From assembly GCA_900318395.1 (NCBI GenBank), contig ONKL01000027.1, forward strand, positions 1 to 35,401: a stretch of DNA of 35,401 bases, given 5' to 3'. Numbering within the stretch: position 1 is the first letter of the stretch; every line of letters begins with the position of its first letter. Both the position numbers and the translations under genes were made by a program. The notes beneath the pieces are model-generated. The model was not told the origin of the DNA. It was given only the letters and a program-made list of their open reading frames with translations, and made no database searches. This document shows, piece by piece, positions 1 through 6,125 of the stretch. This DNA is from an uncultured Prevotella sp. (GTDB lineage: Bacteria > Bacteroidota > Bacteroidia > Bacteroidales > Bacteroidaceae).

Positions 1-698
1 AGCCTTCAGCTGGTTCAGCTCCGAAGGGCGCATCGTGTCGAGCTCCTCACAGCAGACCAGCCCGTACTGCGCCAGCGTCAGCAGGTCGTCGCGCCCCATT
101 CGGTTGGCGTTCGTCTTCGTGTAGAAGTAGGTCTTCAGCTCAGGCGGCAGCAGATAGTTGAACCAGGTCGTCTTGTAACTGCCCTGTTCACCGATCAGCA
201 CGAGGATGACGTTGTTAACGACACTCTCGTCGACCCACCCTGCCACCATAGCCACGAGCCACTTCTTCAGGTATTCGTAGAAGAGCATCTGCTTCTCCAC
301 GCCCCCACGGATGGTGATGGACACCGACAGTTCGATGATGTAGTCCTGCCCGTCCCATGGCGGCAGGTGGTCGAGGTAGTAGCGGAAGGGGTGGTATTCC
401 TCGACGAAGTCCGACTCCATCACGCGGTACATGTCCTGACCTGCGACAGCTCCGCCCAGAGTGAGTTCACGACGCGGTCGGAGATGGGCTGCCAGTCGGT
501 GCCGTCGGTCTCGTAGTTCGACGGCAGCCTGCACTCCACCCGCCCCGTGATCACATTATGCCTGAGGTACAGCCTCCCGCCGAGGAACGCCTTGATGTCC
601 CCGACCGACGCATACACCTCGCGCCAGTTCTTCTTGTGTTCTTTTTCCTGCGTGCCGTCCCCCTCGGCAGCGGATTTCTTCTTTTTCTTCTCTGCCAT
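1..698 (-). pseudogene. VirE/VapE-family P-loop protein, frameshifted and partial
   Basis: Read from 698 leftwards, the N-terminus is MAEKKKKKS and runs 92 residues to a TGA at 420-422. A different frame then carries the rest of the family sequence to the window edge: QDMYRVMESDF, HPFRYYL, LPPWDG, a Walker A GEQGSYKTT and a Walker B-like LVCCEELDTM. Restoring one base near 430-440 joins the frames as ELSQ-x-QDMYRV, so a single-base deletion is the simplest explanation. VirE/VapE proteins of Bacteroidales are SF3-helicase-like ATPases, often in accessory islands beside HU-like and amidase genes; their role is not established. It could be a true pseudogene or a sequencing error. The C-terminus lies outside the window. 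Family assignment is from recalled motifs. Confidence 0.8.
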
Positions 699-704
699 AA
701 ACTT

Positions 705-764
705 ATGTCTCTTATGTCCTTATTATCTAAAAAAATATGTTCTTTTGTTCTTCTGTCTAAAAAC
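705..764. repeat. AT-rich low-complexity repeat upstream of the VirE gene
   Basis: This stretch is built from short variants of TTATGTCC and TGTTCTTTTGTTCTTCTGTC. About 35 bases (728-763) recur nearly unchanged at 10422-10457 upstream of clpB, and a shorter piece recurs at 35104-35129. It lies directly upstream of the minus-strand VirE start, so it would be in the leader or promoter of that gene. The remaining bases to 836 show nothing else I can name. Confidence 0.55.
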
Positions 765-836
765 CACGCCACGAAGGTACGGCATTTCAGGCGTGTCTGC
801 AAGCAATTAACGGAAAGAAAGGGTTCTTAATAAACC

Positions 837-1181
837 TTAATCTGTCAAGCCCATCTGTTGGCCTACGTGCTTCTTGATGGTCTGGAATGAGGCACCGAGG
901 TTGGTATGACTGGCCAGCCAGCGGTAGAGGTCGTTCCGACAGTAGGGTTTCCTGAAAACACCATCGCCCGACTGTAATAGCCGGGCGATATGCTGATAGA
1001 TAAGCTTCTTGGTTCCTCTGGGAAGATCGGGCTTGAAGTCGAGCCGGAGGATCTGGCTGGGCAACTGGTCGGGGTTCTGCAACAAGGGACTGAGCTGACG
1101 GATCAGCTCTTTGTAGGCCCCATAATACTCGTCACGGAAAAAGTTCGCCAACAGGCGGACGGTTTTGATCTTACGTTTCAT
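837..1181 (-). CDS. Hypothetical protein, 114 aa
   Basis: I do not recognise this protein. The start at 1181 (MKRKIKTVRLL) is preferred over the longer start at 1265, because the longer form would begin inside the hairpin at 1230-1260. The protein is basic (many Arg and Lys), has no signal peptide or membrane segment, and its C-terminal half (NDLYRWLASHTNLGASFQTIKKHVG) could form a helix-turn-helix-like fold, which is a guess. It ends 138 bases before the VirE start and is co-directional with it, so the two may be one accessory cassette. A weak -7-like TTGCTTTG lies just upstream on the minus strand. Confidence 0.6.
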   Translation of the reverse strand: MKRKIKTVRLLANFFRDEYYGAYKELIRQLSPLLQNPDQLPSQILRLDFKPDLPRGTKKLIYQHIARLLQSGDGVFRKPYCRNDLYRWLASHTNLGASFQTIKKHVGQQMGLTD

Positions 1182-1221
1182 TTTCCTTGCTTTTGGGCGA
1201 GGCACTCCCAAAGCAAGGCAA

Positions 1222-1260
1222 GAAAAAAAAGGATACTCCCTCAATCTCTGGGAGTATCCT
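1222..1260 (-). terminator. Rho-independent terminator downstream of hipBST
   Basis: An 11-bp perfect stem (AGGATACTCCC at 1230-1240 with GGGAGTATCCT at 1250-1260) has a 9-base loop. In the leftward direction it is followed by eight T residues. It would end leftward transcripts from the hip cassette before the next gene. Confidence 0.8.
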
Positions 1261-1357
1261 CTCAAATTAAACTATTATACTGTTGTTATGATTATTTCAT
1301 GGTGCAAAAATATATGATCCATCCGAACTTTGCAACTTTCACTCTCTCTGAGACATG

Positions 1358-1415
1358 TTATTTATTAATTATTCACACACTAAGCCTCGCATGTCATCAT
1401 TTTTTCAGTCTTCAT
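1358..1415. repeat. 58-bp direct repeat, left copy, flanking hipBST
   Basis: The sequence beginning TTATTTATTAATTATTCACA matches 3022-3079 at about 55 of 58 positions; the differences sit in a 7-base patch (TCGCATG here, ATGCATT there). The two copies bracket the whole hipB-hipS-hipT cassette. The gap 1261-1456 holds nothing else I can identify. Confidence 0.9.
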
Positions 1416-1456
1416 CGAACACAGATACAGCCATTGAGGCCAGAGGCGCATTGTTG

Positions 1457-2401
1457 TTATAACAGTCCCGTTCGCTGGTTCAGCAAATGGCTATAAGCAG
1501 TCTTAAACTCTTCCGGAAGGAATGACTGAATGATGAGTTCCTCCCATACAGGCAGGTTACCCTTCATTCGTTCAATCATCCTATCAGCCACAGCAGTAGG
1601 GACACCGCTCTGAGTGAAGGCGGTCATAAAGGTATCTCGGTCGAAGCCGCTTTTTGGGCCACCTACCATGAAACTCATCGCCATTTCCTCAGTATCGGAA
1701 GGGTCGGCCAGAAGCACTGCCAGCAGGTCATAAGCCGGCGACAGAATGTAATCACCGTTCCCCCTGTCTATCAGCGAGAAGTTCTTACAGTGCATGTCGG
1801 AATTGCCTGTTATCCATGAAAACAGCACTATTTCCCAGAATCGTTGTACATCCAGCATAGGAGCCGCTGAATACTTCTTGATGGTCTCCGCCAGTTGCTG
1901 ATAAGTGCCGTAGTACTTATGCTCTGTAAGTCGGTTGGTCAACTGACATAGGTCTAGCATCGATATCTTTTCACCTTTCCGCCCTCGGTCCATCCTGATA
2001 GTGAGATAGCCCAGCTCGCCATCGGCAAGGCGAATGAGCGTATGGCGGGCCGTATGAATATGGGCAGCCTCGGCCATCTTCATCGTCAGGTCTTCCAATT
2101 CTGGCAGACAGGGATACTTCGCACTCTGCGGCTTGAAGATATACTTGCCCCATAGGCCTACGATGGTGAATTTGGCTGGTTCGTTCTTCCCGCCGCGGTT
2201 CACGTCAAGCGACATCTTGGCCTGTACGCCTGTTACCGATGCACTGGTGCGAATTACCTGATGGGCAAGTTCCGACATGTTATCACGCGTATACGGGAAG
2301 GCTGGGGCCGTTGCGATGCCAAAGAACTTACGGGCACAGGCAGGATGAAAGTCTTCCTGACCATCTTCCAAATCCTGATAGCAATACAAACACTTACTCA
2401 T
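1457..2401 (-). CDS. hipT: HipT/HipA C-terminal-type serine/threonine kinase toxin
   Basis: This is the kinase part of a split HipA toxin. HipA-like kinases phosphorylate proteins such as aminoacyl-tRNA synthetases and arrest growth. Start MSKCLYCYQ at 2401 is chosen because it follows the hipS stop by two bases. Residues 4-22 hold a CxxC...HPAC zinc-finger-like motif. The Gly-rich loop is S55-V-T57-G58-VQAK, where S55 and T57 align with the two autophosphorylation serines described in E. coli O127 HipT. The catalytic motif GNSDMHCKN is at 199-207 (D202, N207) and the metal motif SPAYD ends at D225. At 314 residues it matches the short HipT type rather than full HipA. It is the last gene of the cassette, with a hairpin terminator downstream. 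The target is unknown. Confidence 0.9.
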   Translation of the reverse strand: MSKCLYCYQDLEDGQEDFHPACARKFFGIATAPAFPYTRDNMSELAHQVIRTSASVTGVQAKMSLDVNRGGKNEPAKFTIVGLWGKYIFKPQSAKYPCLPELEDLTMKMAEAAHIHTARHTLIRLADGELGYLTIRMDRGRKGEKISMLDLCQLTNRLTEHKYYGTYQQLAETIKKYSAAPMLDVQRFWEIVLFSWITGNSDMHCKNFSLIDRGNGDYILSPAYDLLAVLLADPSDTEEMAMSFMVGGPKSGFDRDTFMTAFTQSGVPTAVADRMIERMKGNLPVWEELIIQSFLPEEFKTAYSHLLNQRTGLL

Positions 2402-2403
2402 AG

Positions 2404-2718
2404 TTACAATGGTTTTACGCTGATGTTTCCGATACAATCCTTACAACATGCCAACAAGAGCGACATCCGATCTCGCGGGTCAATCTTCCATGACGACGAT
2501 GCGATATCCAACAACCAGCCTTCGGGGATGAGCCCGTCGAACACCGGGAACATCATTTCCTTGTCATACTGTTCGACCGTCAGAGGCATCGTGGGACTCA
2601 CAGCCGCTGCATCCTCACGGGTCAGATAAGCCTCGTCGTAAGCGAAATGAAACCCCTCCTCGTCTTCTGTCAGAATGCCGCAGAACACCTCATTCACATA
2701 GATTCCCGCCTGCTTCAT
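2404..2718 (-). CDS. hipS: HipS-like protein (HipA N-terminal domain)
   Basis: A 104-residue stand-alone version of the N-terminal 'couple_hipA' domain: MKQAGIYVNEVFCGIL, then PTMPLTVEQYD, FPVFDGLIPEGW and DRMSLLLACCKDCIGNI. In full-length HipA this is fused to the kinase. In the described HipBST system of E. coli O127, HipS is separate and acts as the antitoxin that binds and inhibits HipT. Its start overlaps the hipB stop (ATGA) and its stop is two bases before the hipT start, so the three are almost certainly translationally coupled. The antitoxin role here is inferred from architecture. Confidence 0.88.
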   Translation of the reverse strand: MKQAGIYVNEVFCGILTEDEEGFHFAYDEAYLTREDAAAVSPTMPLTVEQYDKEMMFPVFDGLIPEGWLLDIASSSWKIDPRDRMSLLLACCKDCIGNISVKPL

Positions 2719-2918
2719 ACCTTGTCAGTCTTTACGGGACCCAGATATTCACCAAACAGGGCCAGCACGTCGTTTACCTTATCCATCCTCAAAGTCTGCT
2801 TACCTTGTTCCAGGTCTCTCACAAACCTAAGGCCTACACCAGCCCTCTCTGCCAATTCAACCTGAGAAAGGCCGTTTAACTTCCGTTTTAGCTTAATATG
2901 CTCCGATAACGTCATCAT
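2715..2918 (-). CDS. hipB: HipB-like XRE-family antitoxin/repressor
   Basis: A 67-residue Cro/C1-type helix-turn-helix protein: KLNGLSQVELAERAGVG, then RFVRDLEQGKQTLRMDKV. It is expected to bind the operators just upstream (2923-2940 and 2965-2982) and repress the cassette. First gene of hipB-hipS-hipT on the minus strand, ending in a 4-base ATGA overlap with hipS. No extra C-terminal domain is visible, which fits HipB. Confidence 0.9.
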   Translation of the reverse strand: MMTLSEHIKLKRKLNGLSQVELAERAGVGLRFVRDLEQGKQTLRMDKVNDVLALFGEYLGPVKTDKV

Positions 2919-2922
2919 TCAT

Positions 2923-2982
2923 TATACCTTAACGGGTACAAAGATACATATTTCTATTTAATAATATACCAAAACGGGTATA
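2923..2982 (-). promoter_or_regulatory. hipBST promoter with two palindromic operators
   Basis: Two similar palindromes are present: TATACC-N6-GGTACA (2923-2940) and TATACC-N6-GGTATA (2965-2982). Their centres are 42 bp apart, about four helical turns. Between them, on the minus strand, is a -7 box TATCTTTG (2939-2946) touching the first palindrome, with a TTTG at 2970-2973 as a possible -33 box. A further half site TATACCC lies at about 3006-3012. The form resembles the TATCC-N8-GGATA operator of E. coli HipB. Binding is inferred. Confidence 0.75.
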
Positions 2983-3021
2983 AATTTGAATATCTTGCAT
3001 AAAATTATACCCGAAATGATA

Positions 3022-3079
3022 TTATTTATTAATTATTCACACACTAAGCCATGCATTTCATCATTTTTTCAGTCTTCAT
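3022..3079. repeat. 58-bp direct repeat, right copy, flanking hipBST
   Basis: Right copy of the repeat at 1358-1415. Its right end (TCTTCATTTG) runs into the promoter region of the PepD-like gene and is partly echoed at 7882-7891. Confidence 0.9.
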
Positions 3080-3096
3080 TTGTTTTTTTGTAGAAT

Positions 3097-3196
3097 AGTG
3101 ATGACTATTCAAAAAGTTTTCTTATCTTTGCACCTATAAAATATACTTAGCTATGCAACAGTACAGAACATTTTGGCTTCTGCTAACCATGATGCT
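3097..3196 (+). promoter_or_regulatory. Promoter plus signal-peptide module, copy A
   Basis: These 100 bases match 7907-8006 at about 95 positions. The module contains the -7 box TATCTTTG (3123-3130), a short leader ending in CTTAGCT, and the first 15 codons of the downstream gene (MQQYRTFWLLLTMML). The two genes after the module encode unrelated proteins, so the shared part is the expression and export module. Confidence 0.88.
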
Positions 3197-4706
3197 TTTA
3201 GTGGCATTAACCGCCTGTACCAACAGTGATGACAATCCTGTCGGTCCATCATCCGATAATCTGCCAAGTGATGAATCTGTATTGCATTTCTTCAAGCAGA
3301 TAAACGCGGTGCCGAGACCCAGTCAGCATGAAGAGGCCATGGTGTCGTATCTTGCTGACTTTGCCAAGGAGCGCGGTCTCGAATACAAGATCGACGGGAA
3401 AAACGTCATCATCTATAAGGATGCCACATCAGGTATGGAACAGGTTCCGACCGTCATTCTTCAAGGCCATACCGATATGGTATGCGTGGCTGCCGACGGC
3501 TACGATATTGACTTCCTGAAGCAGGGTATAGAGTCGGAAAGCGACGGCACCTATATTCACAGTAAGGACTATCTCACCTCGCTTGGTGCCGACGACGGCA
3601 TCGGTGTGGCCATCATCCTTGCCATCCTCGACAGCCGTGAGGTGGTTCACGGTCCGTTGGAGTGTATATTCACCTGGGATGAGGAACTGGACTTCAGTGG
3701 TGTCTATTCACTCCCACCAGGCATCCTGAAGGGCAGATATCTGTTCAACATCGATTGGGAGACAGGAGGCGAGATGTGTATAGGAACAGCTGGAGGCGTG
3801 AGTATCGATGCCTCGCTCGAGTATACCACTACAGCCACTCCTGCCACCTATGTCGCCTACCAATTAGCAGTATCGGGCATCACGGGTGGGCACAGTGGTG
3901 TGAACATCAATAATGGAGGTGCCAATGCTATAAAACTGTTAGCAGATTTCCTCGCTACCCAGGCCGAAGGTCTTTACCTCGTTGCAATCAGTGGCGGATC
4001 ATTCTCCAATGTCATCGCTTCGTCTGCCAAAGCCACCGTACTGGTACCTTTGTCACGAAAAGATGAGTTTGCGAGCCAGTGGAATTCCATCATGTCTGAT
4101 GCCCAGCAGCACTATGCCGTCACCGATCCTGACTTACTATATGCCATCGAGGTTGCTGACATGCCTGACAAGTGCATTGTTGAAGCCGACACTCGGGCGA
4201 TGATCATGGGACTCTCCCGTGCTCCTCAGGGTGTCGTAGAGTGGAGCACCACCATCGACAATATGTTTGAGACCTCCAACAATGTCGGGGCTGTTAGTCT
4301 TAAGGATGGCGAGTTCATCGCCGAATATCTGGTGCGCGGTTTCGTCAACGAAAAGGTGAATAGTCTGGCCAATGAGGTGATTGCAGCCTATGACTGTGCA
4401 AATACAGGATTCACAGCTGTACCGTTCGCCCCCTATTCTTCATGGAACCCCGACATCAACTCGCCGTTGATGAACTATGCCCAGCGCACCTATCAGCAGT
4501 ATTTCGGTAATCCCATTACGCTCCGTAAGGTAGGCGGCGGTCTGGAACTCTCAGTGTTTGCCGAAGTCTATCCCGACATGCAGTGCATCAGTTTCGGGCC
4601 TACTATTCTGGATGCCCATTCCATCAATGAACGGGTGGACATCAATAGCATCCATGATTGCTGGCGTTATACGCTCTGTTTGCTGAAAGATTTCACCTTT
4701 ATCTAA
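3153..4706 (+). CDS. Lipoprotein PepD-like (M20 family) dipeptidase
   Basis: A 517-residue M20-family metallopeptidase of the PepD (aminoacyl-histidine / cytosol nonspecific dipeptidase) type. Visible motifs are GHTDMV (metal His106), LGADDGIG (145-152, metal Asp), FTWDEEL (catalytic and metal Glu177-178), FNIDWE (Asp201) and AHSINERVD (His489). PepD enzymes hydrolyse dipeptides in the cytosol. This one instead begins with a lipoprotein signal ending LVALTAC (Cys22), so it is probably membrane-anchored and acts on peptides outside the cytoplasm. The ATG is 3 bases after CTTAGCT in the duplicated module. The next gene on the same strand is 3.2 kb away, so it is monocistronic. Shared promoter DNA suggests co-regulation with the S41 lipoprotein at 7963. 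Confidence 0.88.
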   Translation: MQQYRTFWLLLTMMLLVALTACTNSDDNPVGPSSDNLPSDESVLHFFKQINAVPRPSQHEEAMVSYLADFAKERGLEYKIDGKNVIIYKDATSGMEQVPTVILQGHTDMVCVAADGYDIDFLKQGIESESDGTYIHSKDYLTSLGADDGIGVAIILAILDSREVVHGPLECIFTWDEELDFSGVYSLPPGILKGRYLFNIDWETGGEMCIGTAGGVSIDASLEYTTTATPATYVAYQLAVSGITGGHSGVNINNGGANAIKLLADFLATQAEGLYLVAISGGSFSNVIASSAKATVLVPLSRKDEFASQWNSIMSDAQQHYAVTDPDLLYAIEVADMPDKCIVEADTRAMIMGLSRAPQGVVEWSTTIDNMFETSNNVGAVSLKDGEFIAEYLVRGFVNEKVNSLANEVIAAYDCANTGFTAVPFAPYSSWNPDINSPLMNYAQRTYQQYFGNPITLRKVGGGLELSVFAEVYPDMQCISFGPTILDAHSINERVDINSIHDCWRYTLCLLKDFTFI

Positions 4707-4713
4707 ATGAACT

Positions 4714-4767
4714 ATGATTATGAAGAAGAGGCAATAACGACGGCTGCGAGCGTCATCATAATCTTTT
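4714..4767 (-). pseudogene. Truncated second copy of a signal-peptide start
   Basis: On the minus strand an ATG at 4767 gives MKKIMMTLAAVVIASSS and stops. Its first 11 codons and leader are identical to the start of the TPR gene at 5747. It lies between the PepD stop and the TPR gene stop and looks like the stub left by a duplication or recombination. Confidence 0.6.
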
Positions 4768-4778
4768 TCATACTCTTA
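4739..4778. repeat. 40-bp direct repeat, left copy
   Basis: Forty bases (GACGGCTGCGAG... to ...ACTCTTA) identical to 5715-5754. The pair brackets the TPR gene at 4785-5747; the right copy is that gene's own translation start. Confidence 0.92.
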
Positions 4779-4784
4779 TTTTTT

Positions 4785-5747
4785 TTATTTATTTTCAAAC
4801 TTATGCAAGGCATTGATGATTTGCTGGCGCTTTTCACTGGGGATGCTGACCAGACGGAGGGTTGTATCATCAGTCAGACGATAGGAGATGCCTTCCTGAA
4901 GGAATTTTACATTCCAGACGAATTCGGAATTTTTGCGTTCAGTGATGTTTCCTTGTTCATCCATCAGCACCAAACCGTGCTTGAAGTCTGATTTCTTTTT
5001 ACCGCTTTGACTATCATAAAGCATTGTGGCCCATAATCCGTCAGGTTGTTCCACTGTCCAGTCATGGCAGGCCAGGATGGTGTATGTTTTGCCGTCGGCC
5101 TGATCGGTCCACAGCCACACCTTGTCCTTCATCAGCTGCTTCTGTTTTGCCATCAGCGTCTCATACGATATGGCATAAATTGTCAGAGCATCCTGCATAC
5201 CTTCAGCTTTTTGTCCCTCTGGCAATTGGTCGTTGAGATTTAAAGCCTCACTTATGGCCCTGACGGCATCGACATCACCATAGGCGTACCCCCCCATAGT
5301 ATAAAGCAGCCATTTCAGTGAAGCAAGGAAGGCAATGCGTGATGGTATGGCTGCATTTTCATAGCCCAGTTCGTCAACGTATGCACGGATGGCCTGATCG
5401 TAGCAGCCTATCATCTGATCGGCATTTTTATTATACATCCCTAAGGTAGACATGAGTTCAAATGACTTGCCGAGGATGGTGTCGCGCTTTTCTGTCTGGC
5501 TCTGTGCAATCTCAAGGGCACGATTGGCATACTTTTCAGCCACTTTCGGATCTGGTGTGCCGTTACTCTCGTTCAGATAGAACTTTGCCGCATCGTATTG
5601 CTTCTTCCAATCTTGTGGGGCATCATCGGCGGCCTTTGCCAGACGCTCACCTTCCTTGATGGGCGATTCTGCCTCTTGGGCGTTCACTACGGTTGTTGTC
5701 ATTGCGCAGCAAAGGACGGCTGCGAGCGTCATCATAATCTTTTTCAT
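4785..5747 (-). CDS. Secreted TPR-like protein, 320 aa
   Basis: Start MKKIMMTLAAVLCCAMTTTVVNA gives a clear cleavable signal peptide with a likely AQ cleavage site near residue 24. Residues about 40-190 are helical with TPR-like repeats (WKKQYDAAKFYLNES, VAEKYANRALEIAQSQ, MIGCYDQAIRAYVDELG). The C-terminal 110 residues look like a small beta domain (YTILACHDWTVEQPDGLWATMLYD). I do not recognise a named family. It starts 26 bases after the small membrane protein at 5774-5959 and may share its transcript. A copy of its first 40 bases lies just beyond its stop codon. Confidence 0.75.
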   Translation of the reverse strand: MKKIMMTLAAVLCCAMTTTVVNAQEAESPIKEGERLAKAADDAPQDWKKQYDAAKFYLNESNGTPDPKVAEKYANRALEIAQSQTEKRDTILGKSFELMSTLGMYNKNADQMIGCYDQAIRAYVDELGYENAAIPSRIAFLASLKWLLYTMGGYAYGDVDAVRAISEALNLNDQLPEGQKAEGMQDALTIYAISYETLMAKQKQLMKDKVWLWTDQADGKTYTILACHDWTVEQPDGLWATMLYDSQSGKKKSDFKHGLVLMDEQGNITERKNSEFVWNVKFLQEGISYRLTDDTTLRLVSIPSEKRQQIINALHKFENK

Positions 5748-5754
5748 ACTCTTA
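5715..5754. repeat. 40-bp direct repeat, right copy
   Basis: Identical to 4739-4778. It covers the leader TAAGAGT, the start codon and the first 11 codons of the TPR gene. Confidence 0.92.
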
Positions 5755-5773
5755 GTGTTTTATTTATACCTTA

Positions 5774-5959
5774 TTAATATATTCCGTTCTCGTTTAATTT
5801 CTCGTGCAGACGGAAATTCTCGCGGATGAATCGCACCAGCATGTGCTGGCTGTCGGAGAGCCGCCAGCGGTAATAGAGAAGCCCCAGAATGAGCAGCACG
5901 ACCAACAGTAGGAAGGCCGTGGCCAGAGCGCCGATGATGATAAATGTGATGTCCGTCAT
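5774..5959 (-). CDS. Small single-span membrane protein, 61 aa
   Basis: Start MTDITFIII at 5959 is preferred over the longer start at 6112, because the extra 51 residues look like translated leader and overlap the promoter and hairpin at 6058-6094. A GAAGAA precedes the start. One strong transmembrane helix (FIIIGALATAFLLLVVLLILGLLYY) is followed by a short charged tail (RENFRLHEKLNENGIY). Not a family I recognise. It sits between the TPR/HTH regulator and the TPR protein on the same strand. Confidence 0.6.
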   Translation of the reverse strand: MTDITFIIIGALATAFLLLVVLLILGLLYYRWRLSDSQHMLVRFIRENFRLHEKLNENGIY

Positions 5960-6057
5960 TTCTTCTATGTTTGAATTCGGGTGCAAGGCTGCGATTAAGC
6001 GAGGGCCGTGATGTTCACATCGATGGCCGAGCGTGAGCAGGCTCGCAAATTTTTTTG

Positions 6058-6065
6058 CAAAGGTA
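6058..6065 (-). promoter_or_regulatory. -7 box TACCTTTG upstream of the small membrane protein
   Basis: On the minus strand the sequence reads TACCTTTG about 100 bases before the start at 5959, matching the Bacteroidota -7 consensus TAnnTTTG. It directly follows the hairpin at 6065-6094. Confidence 0.5.
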
Positions 6066-6094
6066 GTGGGAAAGACCGAAAGGCCTTCCCCACT
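6065..6094 (-). terminator. Hairpin after the TPR/HTH regulator
   Basis: On the minus strand AGTGGGGAAGGCC and GGTCTTTCCCACT form a 13-bp stem with two G-U pairs and a TTTC loop. No long T-tract follows, so it may be a weak terminator or a structured leader element. It begins 31 bases after the regulator's stop codon. Confidence 0.5.
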
Positions 6095-6125
6095 GCTTGA
6101 AATGTTTTCCACAAATCTTGAAAAA

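Noticed and set aside
4707-4991. Plus-strand 94-aa ORF starting right after the PepD stop (TAAATG)
   Set aside because: Most of it is antisense to the TPR gene. Its start lies in the 40-bp repeat region, and the hydrophobic stretch comes from a T-rich leader. No family resemblance.
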